Origin: Njordibacter sp905182035
GTDB taxonomy: Bacteria > Pseudomonadota > Gammaproteobacteria > Pseudomonadales > Balneatricaceae
NCBI RefSeq assembly: GCF_047730075.1
Contig: NZ_CP159831.1
Location: 1,612,001-1,676,000, forward strand
Length of the DNA: 64,000 nucleotides
Reading direction: 5' to 3'
This document shows, in pieces, positions 33,879 through 43,105 of this stretch. The notes beneath the pieces are model-generated. The model ran no database searches. It was not told where the DNA came from and was given only the letters and a program-made list of their open reading frames with translations. Numbering within the stretch: position 1 is the first letter of the stretch; every line of letters starts with the position of its first letter. Position numbers and translations under genes: made by a program.

Positions 33879-36155
33879 TTAGTCTTTTTTCAACCAAGGA
33901 TTAAAGTCTGCCTGATCCTTGGTTGTAGGTTTAGATACAGGTTTAGATTCTGCATAGTCTGCGTCATAAAACTCTGAAGTGATGGCCACTTCAGGCTTGT
34001 ACTTACGGATTTCCCAACAGCGATGAATCTTCTTATTGCGATTAAAGTCTTTATCTAAGGTCTCGTCACTGATGTCAACTACATGATTGTGTTGCAGTAC
34101 CTTTTCGTCTAATTCAAAACGGCGATAGTTAGTAGAGAATATTAACAAGCCATCTTCTGTTAACAAGTCCATTACTTTATGAATCATCCACGCATGGTCA
34201 CGCTGTACATCTAACACACCTACCATCTTCTTAGAATTAGAAAAAGTAGGAGGATCAAGGAAGATCAGGTCATATTCACCCTTGTGGCTCTTGATGAATT
34301 CCATGCAGTCGTGCTGTTCAAAACGGTGTACCTGGTCGCTAAAACCATTCAAAGCAAGGTTCTTTTTACCCCAAGACAAATAGGTAGCCGACATGTCTAC
34401 ACTCAATGACTTATGTGCCCCACCGTGTACCGCATGCATGGTCGCGGTGCCGGTATAACAAAATAGGTTTAAGAAGCGTTTACCATGAGCTAGATATTGA
34501 ATTTTTTGACGGACAGGTCGGTGATCTAAGAACAATCCAGTGTCTAAATAATCGTTAAGGTTCACTAGCAGTTTACAACCACCCTCTTGAACCTGAATGT
34601 ATTCACCTTTTTCATCATGGGTTTGATACTGATCCTTGCCCGTTTGCTGGCGGCGCTGCTTTAATACAATGCGTTCCTCTGGAATTTGCATAGCTTGCGG
34701 CAATGCCAGCATCACTTCTTCTAAACGGCGCTGAGCTTTTTCGGCATCAACAGTCTTAGGCGCTGCATATTCCTGCACATGCAGCCAATCACCATAAATG
34801 TCGATCGCTACAGCATACTCTGGCATATCAGCATCATATAAACGGTAACACTCAATGCTTTCCTGCTTTACCCATTTGCTTAACTGCTTGCGATTCTTCG
34901 CAACGCGGTTTGCAAACATTTGGGCACCTTCACTGAGGGCTTGTAATGGAATTTCACCACTGGCTTGGCGTCGATCTGCGAAGCGGTTAGTGGTTTCTAG
35001 AGTGTACATTAACAGCTGGCTTTTAATGGCACCATTATAAAAAGAATACTGCTTGTGGGAACGTAAACCCACCGCCTTACCTAATTCAGTATTGCCGGTA
35101 AACACGCCTAATTCCCAGCCAATAAAGTCTTGGCTCAGACGCTCTCCCAAATGTTGATACAAATACTGGATGTCTGCTACTTCACTTAATCGCTCCCCAT
35201 ATGGAGGATTAGTAATCACCAAACCCGTTTGTTGTTCAGCGTTGTGTGTTAGTGGCTTTAGGTCTTTGAGCTCTCTGTGACTCACACGGATGCGGTCGGT
35301 CATGCCTGCTTGTTTTAAGTTTTCACGGCATTTAGACACTGCTTTTGGTTGACCATCGTAACCATGGATTTCGCTGGTGGCAGCAGCTTCACCCGCTTCT
35401 CTGCGTAACTCAGCAGCGTCCCAAACTTCACGCCACAAGTCTACATTGTGCTGCTTCCACATTTGCAAACCAAAACGCCAACGTAATAAGCCTGGCGCAG
35501 TATCAGACGCCATCATTGCCGCTTCAATTAAAAAGGTGCCAGAACCACACATAGGGTCCAGTAGTGGCTTACCAGCCGCAGCCATCGCCGGCCAGCCTGC
35601 ACGAATCAAAAGAGCTGCAGCTAGGTTTTCTTTTAGCGGCGCCATACCACCTTCACGACGATACCCACGCTTATGTAAGCTCTCACCAGACAAATCTAAG
35701 CTAATACGTACACGGCCTTTAGTGATGAATACGTTGATCCGCACATCAGGCTCTTGTTTAGCTATGTTGGGACGTATTTCACCTTTACTGCGAAATTGAT
35801 CAACTATGGCGTCCTTTACTTTAAGAGCACCAAAGTGAGTGTTGTCGATGCCACGCATACGGCCAGCATAGTCCACTAAAAAGGTTTGATCGCTGTCAAA
35901 ATGCTCAGTCCACTCAACTTTACTTACGGCGTCATAGAGTTCGTCAACACTATCAACGGCTTCACTGTGTAATAGCAGTAGCACGCGGTTAGCCAACCGG
36001 CTCCACAAACATGCGCTGTAGCCTACCTTTAAGTCTCCATTAAAATAAACACCACCTTGGGTTAGCTTAATGTCTTCCGCCCCCAAAGGGCCAAGTTCAT
36101 CTGCCAGTATAGGTTCCATGGCTTTGGGACAGGTGGCAAAAAAGGCGTAGGTCAT
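33879..36155 (-). CDS. rlmL: 23S rRNA m2G2445/m7G2069 methyltransferase RlmKL
   Basis: Bifunctional rRNA methyltransferase. Order: N-terminal ferredoxin-like/THUMP (about 1-155), RlmL domain with DPMCGSGTFLIEAA near 197-210 and the catalytic NPPY (VITNPPYGERL near 315), then the RlmK domain with LFLDHRPVR, LNLFCYTGTATMHA and LIFLDPPTFSNS near 650. I start at ATG 36155, giving 758 residues and an N-terminus that aligns with the family; the frame extends upstream to TTG 36173. It converges with amt, 6 bases apart. Confidence 0.96.
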   Translation of the reverse strand: MTYAFFATCPKAMEPILADELGPLGAEDIKLTQGGVYFNGDLKVGYSACLWSRLANRVLLLLHSEAVDSVDELYDAVSKVEWTEHFDSDQTFLVDYAGRMRGIDNTHFGALKVKDAIVDQFRSKGEIRPNIAKQEPDVRINVFITKGRVRISLDLSGESLHKRGYRREGGMAPLKENLAAALLIRAGWPAMAAAGKPLLDPMCGSGTFLIEAAMMASDTAPGLLRWRFGLQMWKQHNVDLWREVWDAAELRREAGEAAATSEIHGYDGQPKAVSKCRENLKQAGMTDRIRVSHRELKDLKPLTHNAEQQTGLVITNPPYGERLSEVADIQYLYQHLGERLSQDFIGWELGVFTGNTELGKAVGLRSHKQYSFYNGAIKSQLLMYTLETTNRFADRRQASGEIPLQALSEGAQMFANRVAKNRKQLSKWVKQESIECYRLYDADMPEYAVAIDIYGDWLHVQEYAAPKTVDAEKAQRRLEEVMLALPQAMQIPEERIVLKQRRQQTGKDQYQTHDEKGEYIQVQEGGCKLLVNLNDYLDTGLFLDHRPVRQKIQYLAHGKRFLNLFCYTGTATMHAVHGGAHKSLSVDMSATYLSWGKKNLALNGFSDQVHRFEQHDCMEFIKSHKGEYDLIFLDPPTFSNSKKMVGVLDVQRDHAWMIHKVMDLLTEDGLLIFSTNYRRFELDEKVLQHNHVVDISDETLDKDFNRNKKIHRCWEIRKYKPEVAITSEFYDADYAESKPVSKPTTKDQADFNPWLKKD

Positions 36156-36421
36156 AGGTAAATACTGCAGCAATCAAAAGGGCGCGCAGTATAGCACCAT
36201 TGACAATGCAGAGGGGAAAATGGTTCCAGCAGAAATTAAGGAGGGACTTGGTAAGTGCACCGTGTCAATGCAGAAAATGCATTACCACAGTGCTCAAGAT
36301 TTTTCCATTAGCAACAGTTGAGTGTTAAACACGCTAACACCATAGTTCCAACCTATCTGAGTAATGCCAATAAAAAATGACATGAATGAGGGTTTTAGGG
36401 GAGACCTATATTCAGCCACAA

Positions 36422-37315
36422 CTAGATAGGAAAATAGTGATCTACCAACAACAACACGAACAATAGCATAAGGTAAATAATAGAATACCAAAACGTCTTC
36501 ATGGCCGCCTTGTCATAGGCTCCTCGATACAAACACAGGGCCCAATATAGGAACCGAATATTCAATAAGGTCACACCTACTAAGTAGATAAATCCACTCA
36601 TACCCACAATATAAGGCAGCATGGTAGAAATAATCATCAACACGGTATACAAGAGAATTTGTAAGCCAGTGAACTCTAAACCATGGGTCACAGGCAGCAT
36701 CGGAATCTCAACCTTAGCGTATTCATCACGCTTGTGGATAGCCAAGGCCCAAAAATGAGGCGGCGTCCAGGCATATATAATGAGTACTAAAAGCAGCGCA
36801 TTGGGGTCGACAGTCCCAGTCACTGCAACCCAACCCAAGAGTGGCGGCATGGCCCCTGCAAGACCGCCAATGACAATGTTCTGGGGCGTGGCACGCTTTA
36901 GGTAGCCAGTGTAAATAAAGGCATAGCCGATTGAAGACGCTAAGGTTAGCCATGCGGTCATCGGATTAACCAATATATACAATATAGCAAGGCCGATAAC
37001 TGCCATTACAGCCGCAAAAAAAAGCGCATGGATTGGTTTTACTTTGCCCTTCGCTACTGGTCGGTTATGGGTACGGCCCATTTGACCGTCAATGCGGCGA
37101 TCAATGACATGATTAATGGCGGCTGAAGAACCAGCCGTCATGGCGATACCCAAGTTACCCCAAATTAATACTGGCCATGGCACCATACCAGGAGTTGCCA
37201 TGAACATGCCTACTAAGGACGTCAGCAACATGAGTAAGACCACATTGGGTTTACACATCTCATAATAATCACGCCAGTTAATAGTACCTGGCGTTGCTGT
37301 GGCTTCAAAGCTCAT
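36422..37315 (-). CDS. cyoE: Protoheme IX farnesyltransferase (heme O synthase)
   Basis: UbiA-family prenyltransferase converting heme B to heme O, needed for heme A of the neighbouring oxidase (also named CtaB). The Asp-rich motif is NHVIDRRIDGQMGRTHNRP near 68-86, and a second region YAWTPPHFWALAI near 181-193. About nine transmembrane helices, 297 residues. The start overlaps the end of ctaA by 11 bases. Confidence 0.97.
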   Translation of the reverse strand: MSFEATATPGTINWRDYYEMCKPNVVLLMLLTSLVGMFMATPGMVPWPVLIWGNLGIAMTAGSSAAINHVIDRRIDGQMGRTHNRPVAKGKVKPIHALFFAAVMAVIGLAILYILVNPMTAWLTLASSIGYAFIYTGYLKRATPQNIVIGGLAGAMPPLLGWVAVTGTVDPNALLLVLIIYAWTPPHFWALAIHKRDEYAKVEIPMLPVTHGLEFTGLQILLYTVLMIISTMLPYIVGMSGFIYLVGVTLLNIRFLYWALCLYRGAYDKAAMKTFWYSIIYLMLLFVLLLVDHYFPI

Positions 37316-38351
37316 TGAGGCGACCTCGGTCTGAAAAAACTATATAAATAAGACTAAAAGTAAGTGCAAACAAGGATGCGCCACCAAAGTTATGTGCAAC
37401 AGCAACTGGCAAGGGTAGGAAGTAATAAATATTAGCTACGCCTAAACAAAACTGCACTGTAAACAACACTAAAAAACCTAAACCAAACTTACGTAAACGA
37501 CGATCCTCTTGCGCGATAAGACGATAGCTCATAAAAAGCAAAAATAGGCCTAAAATAAGCGCACCATATCGATGTAGTACATGAATAGCCTGACGGGCTT
37601 CGCTATTCATCAAACCACCCAAATAATTTGGACCAATGGACTGAGTTACATTAAAACCTTCCGAAAAGTCCATTGTGGGCCACCAAGAACCATTACAAGT
37701 TGGCAAATCAGTACAGGCTAAGGCAGCATAATTGGAACTCATCCAGCCACCAAGAAAAACTTGGCTAGCAATTAAAATTAAAGTCACAATTGCCCAAAGA
37801 CGCAACCTGCTTGGGCTTAAGTTGGTCAGCGCTAGCAATTTAACCTGCTGCCCCATGCGATGCAGTTTTATCAATAAAACGGCAAGCAAGCTAGCAGTAA
37901 TAAAGCCACCCATCAAGTGCGATGTAACCACTTGCGGCCACAACTTCCAGGTCACTGTCCATGCACCAAAAGTACCTTGCAGAATGACCATAGCTAATAA
38001 ACCTTGGGTCAAAACAAAAGGATAATTCAAACGTCTTCGTTGCGACCAAGATCCGACGGCTAACACCAAAATAACAAAACCTAGCATGGTTGCAAAGTAG
38101 CGGTGGATCATCTCTAACCACCCTTTTTGTATCTCTACTGGAGCTTCTGGGTATAAGGCTTCAGCGTTAGCAATTTCTAGGGCGGTTTGGGGCACAACAA
38201 GAGAGCCATAACAGCCAGGCCAATCAGGACAGCCTAAGCCAGCATCAGCCAAGCGTGTCCAAGACCCTAAAACGATGACACAGGCCACAATAGCAAGGCA
38301 CATATAAGTTAGCAACAAACTCCACTTGGGTGCAGCAGTACTAGTATCCAT
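37305..38351 (-). CDS. ctaA: Heme A synthase CtaA/COX15
   Basis: Oxidises the methyl group of heme O to formyl to yield heme A. The sequence shows eight transmembrane helices in two four-helix halves, conserved heme His residues (MIHRYFA near 82-88, SHLMGG near 143-148, HVLHRYGA near 259-266, AHNFGGA near 325-331), and GLGCPDWPGCYG near 38-49. The 348-residue length is of the proteobacterial COX15-like type. It works with CyoE next to it and is part of the oxidase assembly cluster. Confidence 0.95.
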   Translation of the reverse strand: MDTSTAAPKWSLLLTYMCLAIVACVIVLGSWTRLADAGLGCPDWPGCYGSLVVPQTALEIANAEALYPEAPVEIQKGWLEMIHRYFATMLGFVILVLAVGSWSQRRRLNYPFVLTQGLLAMVILQGTFGAWTVTWKLWPQVVTSHLMGGFITASLLAVLLIKLHRMGQQVKLLALTNLSPSRLRLWAIVTLILIASQVFLGGWMSSNYAALACTDLPTCNGSWWPTMDFSEGFNVTQSIGPNYLGGLMNSEARQAIHVLHRYGALILGLFLLFMSYRLIAQEDRRLRKFGLGFLVLFTVQFCLGVANIYYFLPLPVAVAHNFGGASLFALTFSLIYIVFSDRGRLNEL

Positions 38352-38359
38352 AATCTTTG

Positions 38360-38914
38360 TTACCCTATATTTGAGTTTTTGAGTAATTTCTTAAGGTCTT
38401 TTAACAATTGTTTGCCCACAAAATCTTTAGCGTAATACATCATGATATTACCTAAAGGATCGACCAGATAAATACCTTCACCCATTGCAAAAAATTCTGT
38501 TGCTTGGCTCGTGAGCTGAATCAGCGCAGGATAGTCTTTTTTTAACTGCTCGTTATATGCACCCTTTTGATTCACTAGAAAGCGCGTAACACGGTGCGCC
38601 TCTTTGCCCAGAGCAACATTAATTTGACGCAGTAAATAGGTCGCCTCTTTGCACGCCTTATCACACTCTTGGGGCGTTAAATAAATTACCAGCCATCGCT
38701 TATCTGCATCTTCCTGAGACCAAGGTACAGCTTTTTCGTTAACTAATTGAGTTTGTTTGAGTTGATTAGGTGGTAGCAGTAACTGGCCAAAATTGGTGCG
38801 CCCATCTGGCACTCCCCATAGATTGAAGTACATCACCATAGCGATAGCTAATGGCACAGCAGTAACACAAAACACAGCGTACAAGGTCAAACGGTTAGTC
38901 TTTTTAGTACTCAT
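38360..38914 (-). CDS. SCO-like membrane-anchored thioredoxin-fold protein of the cox cluster
   Basis: Unnamed conserved protein of oxidase clusters (positional counterpart of PA0111). It has one N-terminal transmembrane anchor (10-30), then a domain that resembles SCO/thioredoxin folds: WLVIYLTPQECDKAC (74-88) has Cys84 and Cys88 in CxxxC spacing as in SCO copper chaperones, and GIYLVDPLGNIMMYY follows where SCO has its late strand. The distal copper-ligand His of SCO, expected before YLVD, is replaced by a MGEG stretch. It overlaps the SURF1 stop by one base (TAATG). A role in CuA assembly or thiol handling is inferred from context. Confidence 0.7.
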   Translation of the reverse strand: MSTKKTNRLTLYAVFCVTAVPLAIAMVMYFNLWGVPDGRTNFGQLLLPPNQLKQTQLVNEKAVPWSQEDADKRWLVIYLTPQECDKACKEATYLLRQINVALGKEAHRVTRFLVNQKGAYNEQLKKDYPALIQLTSQATEFFAMGEGIYLVDPLGNIMMYYAKDFVGKQLLKDLKKLLKNSNIG

Positions 38915-39648
38915 TAATCTACCTTTTTAGCATCTAAGGGTGAATAAAATACGCGATAAATATATAAAATGATAAGGGTTAAGGCAAGGCCAAACCATTG
39001 CCACGCATAAGCCAAATGTTTTGCATCAGTCATAGTGCTAGCCCGCCAATGTGGCGTTAAGGTTGCATCACCTGGTTGATCAAGCATAAGCACCCAGGGC
39101 AACAGTGTGCCTTGTAACGAAGCTTTTAAATGAACAGCTAATTCAGGCGGCAAAATGGCCTGCACGAGCTGCGGATATTGGTCAGTATAAACATCTGTGC
39201 CTAGTTGGTAAGGATTAGCTTGAACCATAACCAGGCGCCCTGTCAGAGACACCTCACCATCAACCCAGTCAGTGGCAGGCAAGGGATTTCTTTGGCCATA
39301 TGACGCAAACCAGCCACGATTAACAAGCAATAAATCAGTGCCTAACCCAATCAGGCCAACGGCGTCATAACCCACTTTACCGTTTACAACTTGATTATCT
39401 TTTAACCAAATAAAGGGCTTGATAAAGCGACTATTCAGTGTCACTCTTTGGAAGTTCTCTAGGGCACCTAACTGGAGCTCTTGTCCTTGAGCAAGCGTAA
39501 TAGGTTGCTCTAAGGAAGCCAAACTTGCCTGCAGCTGTTGCTTTTGATCGGCTCTATCTAGTTGCCAAAATCCTAAGCTAATAGTTAATGGCAAAAAGAA
39601 AAGCGTGAACACCGAGATTGCCCAATAGTGCTGCATTCGTTTAATCAT
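38914..39648 (-). CDS. SURF1-family cytochrome oxidase assembly protein
   Basis: SURF1/Shy1 protein, an inner-membrane factor that helps insert heme A into subunit I. Two transmembrane helices (about 10-30 and 212-232) frame a periplasmic domain; family motifs LGFWQLDRADQK near 26-37 and LLVNRGWFA near 106-114 and HLAYAWQWFGLA near 210-221 are present. Length 244. It is transcribed towards the SCO-like gene and ctaA. Confidence 0.93.
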   Translation of the reverse strand: MIKRMQHYWAISVFTLFFLPLTISLGFWQLDRADQKQQLQASLASLEQPITLAQGQELQLGALENFQRVTLNSRFIKPFIWLKDNQVVNGKVGYDAVGLIGLGTDLLLVNRGWFASYGQRNPLPATDWVDGEVSLTGRLVMVQANPYQLGTDVYTDQYPQLVQAILPPELAVHLKASLQGTLLPWVLMLDQPGDATLTPHWRASTMTDAKHLAYAWQWFGLALTLIILYIYRVFYSPLDAKKVD

Positions 39649-39692
39649 TATTTTAGCTACACCTAATTAACGTATTTAATGAGACCCTTTAT

Positions 39693-39908
39693 ATGTTCAA
39701 AATCGTCATCGTCATAGTGTTACTCTTAGCCCTAATTAGCCTAGCAAGTGGATTCTTTTTCTTAATGAAGGACGGTACAAAATCAACCCGGTTATTAACG
39801 TCATTAACGTACCGTATTTCCTTAATTATACTGCTGATTTTACTAGTTACCTACGGATTTTGGAGCGGTCAACTTGTGACTAGCTCGCCATGGGCTGCTA
39901 TTCATTAA
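39693..39908 (+). CDS. DUF2909 twin-transmembrane protein
   Basis: Small protein of 71 residues with two hydrophobic helices (about 2-24 and 40-62) joined by a short basic loop with KDGTKSTRL, matching the DUF2909 family found within Pseudomonas-type cox clusters. It is the only plus-strand gene in the block, lying between coxC and SURF1 and divergent from the latter by 44 bases. Function unknown; membrane location and link to the oxidase are inferred. Confidence 0.8.
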   Translation: MFKIVIVIVLLLALISLASGFFFLMKDGTKSTRLLTSLTYRISLIILLILLVTYGFWSGQLVTSSPWAAIH

Positions 39909-39934
39909 TTCTAAAAACCATCACTAAAAACAGA

Positions 39935-39960
39935 AAAGGCAGCCATTAAGCTGCCTTTAT
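39935..39960. terminator. Bidirectional terminator between DUF2909 and coxC
   Basis: Stem AAAGGCAGC / GCTGCCTTT with a six-base loop, placed between the convergent ends of the DUF2909 gene and coxC, with short A/T runs on each side. Confidence 0.8.
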
Positions 39961-39977
39961 GGGTATTACAATAAAGC

Positions 39978-40865
39978 TTATAAGATATAGACGAATAAGA
40001 ACAAGCCTACCCAGACCATATCTACGAAGTGCCAATACCAAGCAGCGGCTTCAAACCCAAAATGCTGATCTGGTGTAAAGTGTCCTTTGCAGATACGGAT
40101 CCACATAATGAACAGAATAAACGCACCAATGGTTACGTGCACACCGTGAAAGCCTGTCAACATAAAGAAGGTAGAACCATAAATGCCTGAGTCTAACGTA
40201 AGGCCTAATTCAGTATAGGCTTCAATGTACTCCAACACCTGATAATAGACGAAGATGGCACCTAAAATAACCGTAACAGCTAACCAAAAAATGGTCTTAC
40301 CACGGTGCATTGCCCTAAGAGCATGATGAGCAATGGTTAAGGTTACGCTAGAAGACATCAACAACACTGTATTCAATAATGGAATATGCCAAGGGTCGAT
40401 CACAGCTTTAGGGCCAGGAAGGTCTGCACCTGCTGGGTTGTTAAACATAGGCCAAGCGTAATCAAAATCAGGCCACAACATATGTGAGGACCCTTTATCA
40501 CCTTGGCCATCTAACCAAGGGCCTGCCCACTGGCGTACATAGAGTAATACACCAAAGAAAGCAGCAAAGAACATGACTTCTGAAAATATGAACCAACCCA
40601 TACCCCACCGGTAAGACATGTCCATTTGTGGGCTGTACATGCCAGCCCTACTTTCTATGATTACTTTACTAAACCAATTGAAGAGTATGAAGGCTAGTAA
40701 CAAAGTGCCCACTAAAAAGACTAAATGAGGAAAGGCATAACCTACCCCACCAGAACTCATGTGGTTAATCATACCACCCGCACCGGCAGCCATGCCTATG
40801 AGGCCAAAGCTTGCCACAATTGGAAAGTAACTACTCTCTGGTACGTAATAACTGGATGTTGTCAT
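39978..40865 (-). CDS. ctaE: Cytochrome c oxidase subunit III
   Basis: Seven-helix subunit III of the aa3-type oxidase. Family motifs: RWGMGWFIFSEVMFFAAFF near 87-105, GFHGVHVTIGAFIL near 238-251 and the C-terminal WYWHFVDMVWVGLF near 276-289. Length 295, with a long loop at 115-165 that is common in this Pseudomonas-like type. It is 69 bases downstream of ctaG. Confidence 0.96.
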   Translation of the reverse strand: MTTSSYYVPESSYFPIVASFGLIGMAAGAGGMINHMSSGGVGYAFPHLVFLVGTLLLAFILFNWFSKVIIESRAGMYSPQMDMSYRWGMGWFIFSEVMFFAAFFGVLLYVRQWAGPWLDGQGDKGSSHMLWPDFDYAWPMFNNPAGADLPGPKAVIDPWHIPLLNTVLLMSSSVTLTIAHHALRAMHRGKTIFWLAVTVILGAIFVYYQVLEYIEAYTELGLTLDSGIYGSTFFMLTGFHGVHVTIGAFILFIMWIRICKGHFTPDQHFGFEAAAWYWHFVDMVWVGLFLFVYIL

Positions 40866-40934
40866 GTATCGCTCCTTCGTCGAAGACTTGTTATCGGGCC
40901 GTATTATACGACTTAAATTATATATACACTGTTG

Positions 40935-41492
40935 CTATTCAGCAAAAGCGCCTGCATCAAATAACGTATAAGACATAGTCACCTTACGAACATGAGCCGG
41001 AAGTTCTGGGTCTAAGGAGAAAATGAGCGGCATCTTACGCCCTTCCCCAGCCTTTAACTTCTGCTGATCAAAACAGAAACATTCTGTCTTTTGCACGTAT
41101 TGGGCTACCTCAGATGGAGATACACTTGGCACCGCCTGCCCTACCATGTCTTCTGTGGTTGGGTTTAGCGCCCAAAACTCTACCTGAGTCCATGCGCCTG
41201 GATGCATTTCCACTTCTTCTTGCAAAGCTTCAAATTCCCAGGGCATACCCGCGTTATTAGTTGTTATAAACTGCACCGTTATAGTGCGACTTGTATCAAC
41301 CCACTGCTCAACTCTTTCCACCGGACCTGCGGTTTTGCCGTTGATACCGGTAATCTCACAAAATACGTCATACAAAGGTACTAAAGCAAAACCAAAACCA
41401 AACATAGCTACAGCGGCTAGTACTAACTTTAATGCCGTGTTTTTCGGCTTAATGCCAGATTGGTTATCTGGCTTTGATGAATCAGATTTCAT
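40935..41492 (-). CDS. ctaG: Cytochrome c oxidase assembly protein CtaG/Cox11
   Basis: Copper chaperone that delivers CuB to subunit I. One N-terminal transmembrane helix (about 22-42) anchors a periplasmic immunoglobulin-like domain. The copper-binding pair is in KTECFCFDQQ (CFCF), near residue 131-140, as in Cox11. It lies 18 bases after ctaD, the usual place. Confidence 0.96.
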   Translation of the reverse strand: MKSDSSKPDNQSGIKPKNTALKLVLAAVAMFGFGFALVPLYDVFCEITGINGKTAGPVERVEQWVDTSRTITVQFITTNNAGMPWEFEALQEEVEMHPGAWTQVEFWALNPTTEDMVGQAVPSVSPSEVAQYVQKTECFCFDQQKLKAGEGRKMPLIFSLDPELPAHVRKVTMSYTLFDAGAFAE

Positions 41493-41510
41493 ATAGCTTT
41501 AAATTTAACC

Positions 41511-43094
41511 TTACTTAACGTGAGGTGCCTCAGCAAAAGTGTGATAGGGGGCTGGTGACGGAATAGTCCACTCCAAGCCTTCTGCACCTTCCCACACTTG
41601 ATCTGTAGCTTTTTCGCCACCGCGGATAGTCTTGATCAATATGAACAAGAAAATAAGCTGAGAGAAACCAAAGATGAAGGCACCAACAGTAGCAATTGCA
41701 TTAAAGTCCGCAAACTGCAGCGCGTAATCAGGGATACGACGCGGCATGCCTGCTAAACCAACAAAATGCATCGGGAAGAAGGTCACGTTAACGCCGATGA
41801 AGGACATCCAAAAATGGAATTTACCCAACTTCTCATTGTAGTAATTGCCTGTCCATTTAGGTAGCCAGTAATAAACACCTGCAATAATACCAAACAGTGC
41901 ACCCGGTACTAGCACATAGTGGAAGTGAGCCACTACGAAATAGGTGTCATGGTACTGGAAGTCTGCAGGAGCAATAGCAAGCATTAAACCGGAGAAACCG
42001 CCAATGGTAAATAGCACCACAAAGGCCAAGGCAAATAACATGGGAGTTTCGAAGGTCATAGAGCCTCTAAACATGGTCGACACCCAGTTAAAAACTTTCA
42101 CTCCCGTGGGTATAGCTATCAACATGGTAGCGTACATAAAGAAGAGTTCAGTCTGCAGCGGCATACCCACAGTAAACATGTGGTGAGCCCATACAATAAA
42201 TGACAAGAAGGCTATGGACGAAGTGGCATATACCATTGAAGCGTAACCAAACAGCGGCTTACGAGCAAAGGTAGGAATGATTTGCGACACAATACCAAAG
42301 GCTGGCAAAATCATAATATACACTTCTGGGTGTCCGAAGAACCAAAATACGTGCTGGAACAACACAGGATCACCACCACCAGCTGCATCAAAGAAGCTAG
42401 TACCAAAGTGAATATCCATCAACATCATGGTTACTACGCCTGCCAAAACAGGCATTACCGCAACGAGCAAATAAGCCGTAATGAACCAAGTCCACACAAA
42501 TAGTGGCATTTTCATCAAAGTCATGCCTGGCGCCCGAAGGTTTAAGATAGTAACAATAATGTTGATGGCTCCCATGATGGAGGAAATGCCCATCATGTGC
42601 ACACCAAAGATGAAGTAGGTCACACTACTGGGTGCGTATGTAGTAGACAGGGGTGCATAAAAAGTCCAACCAAAGTTTGGCGCACCCGCTTCAGTGAATA
42701 ACGTGAACAGCAGCATGCCAAAAGCAAACGGCAATATCCAAAAGCTCCAGTTATTCATGCGTGGCAAAGCCATATCTGGCGCCCCAATCATGAGTGGAAC
42801 CATCCAGTTAGCAAGGCCAACGAAGGCTGGCATAATAGCACCGAACACCATAATTAAACCGTGCATGGTAGTCATTTGGTTATAGAACTCAGGTTCTATA
42901 AGCTGCATACCCGGCTGAAATAATTCAGTGCGAACAATAAGCGCCATAACACCACCAGTAAGAAGCATGGTGAAGGCAAACCAAAGGTACAAGGTACCGA
43001 TGTCTTTGTGGTTAGTTGTTAATACCCATCGCATGATGCCCTTCGCAGGGCCGTGATGGCCATGATCATCGTGACTAGCAGTCGCAGTTGTCAT
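41511..43094 (-). CDS. ctaD: Cytochrome c oxidase subunit I (aa3-type)
   Basis: Catalytic subunit with low-spin heme a and the heme a3-CuB centre. Seen: a heme a His in MTTMHGLIMVFG near 75-86, FWFFGHPEVYIMILPAFG near 250-267 with the CuB His and the cross-linked Tyr, the CuB His pair in VWAHHMFTVG, and YFVVAHFHYVLVPG with the heme a3 and heme a His ligands near 392-405. Twelve helices, 527 residues. The Glu of HPEVY marks an A1-type proton channel. Confidence 0.98.
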   Translation of the reverse strand: MTTATASHDDHGHHGPAKGIMRWVLTTNHKDIGTLYLWFAFTMLLTGGVMALIVRTELFQPGMQLIEPEFYNQMTTMHGLIMVFGAIMPAFVGLANWMVPLMIGAPDMALPRMNNWSFWILPFAFGMLLFTLFTEAGAPNFGWTFYAPLSTTYAPSSVTYFIFGVHMMGISSIMGAINIIVTILNLRAPGMTLMKMPLFVWTWFITAYLLVAVMPVLAGVVTMMLMDIHFGTSFFDAAGGGDPVLFQHVFWFFGHPEVYIMILPAFGIVSQIIPTFARKPLFGYASMVYATSSIAFLSFIVWAHHMFTVGMPLQTELFFMYATMLIAIPTGVKVFNWVSTMFRGSMTFETPMLFALAFVVLFTIGGFSGLMLAIAPADFQYHDTYFVVAHFHYVLVPGALFGIIAGVYYWLPKWTGNYYNEKLGKFHFWMSFIGVNVTFFPMHFVGLAGMPRRIPDYALQFADFNAIATVGAFIFGFSQLIFLFILIKTIRGGEKATDQVWEGAEGLEWTIPSPAPYHTFAEAPHVK

Positions 43095-43105
43095 AATTTA
43101 GCCTT

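Noticed and set aside
35377..35799. 140-codon plus-strand frame inside rlmKL
   Set aside because: Antisense shadow of a conserved methyltransferase domain; composition is Ser/Arg-rich as expected for such shadows.
36294..36491. Small minus-strand frame overlapping the end of cyoE
   Set aside because: It starts in another frame of cyoE, whose own end is normal, so it is neither a frameshifted extension nor a convincing gene.
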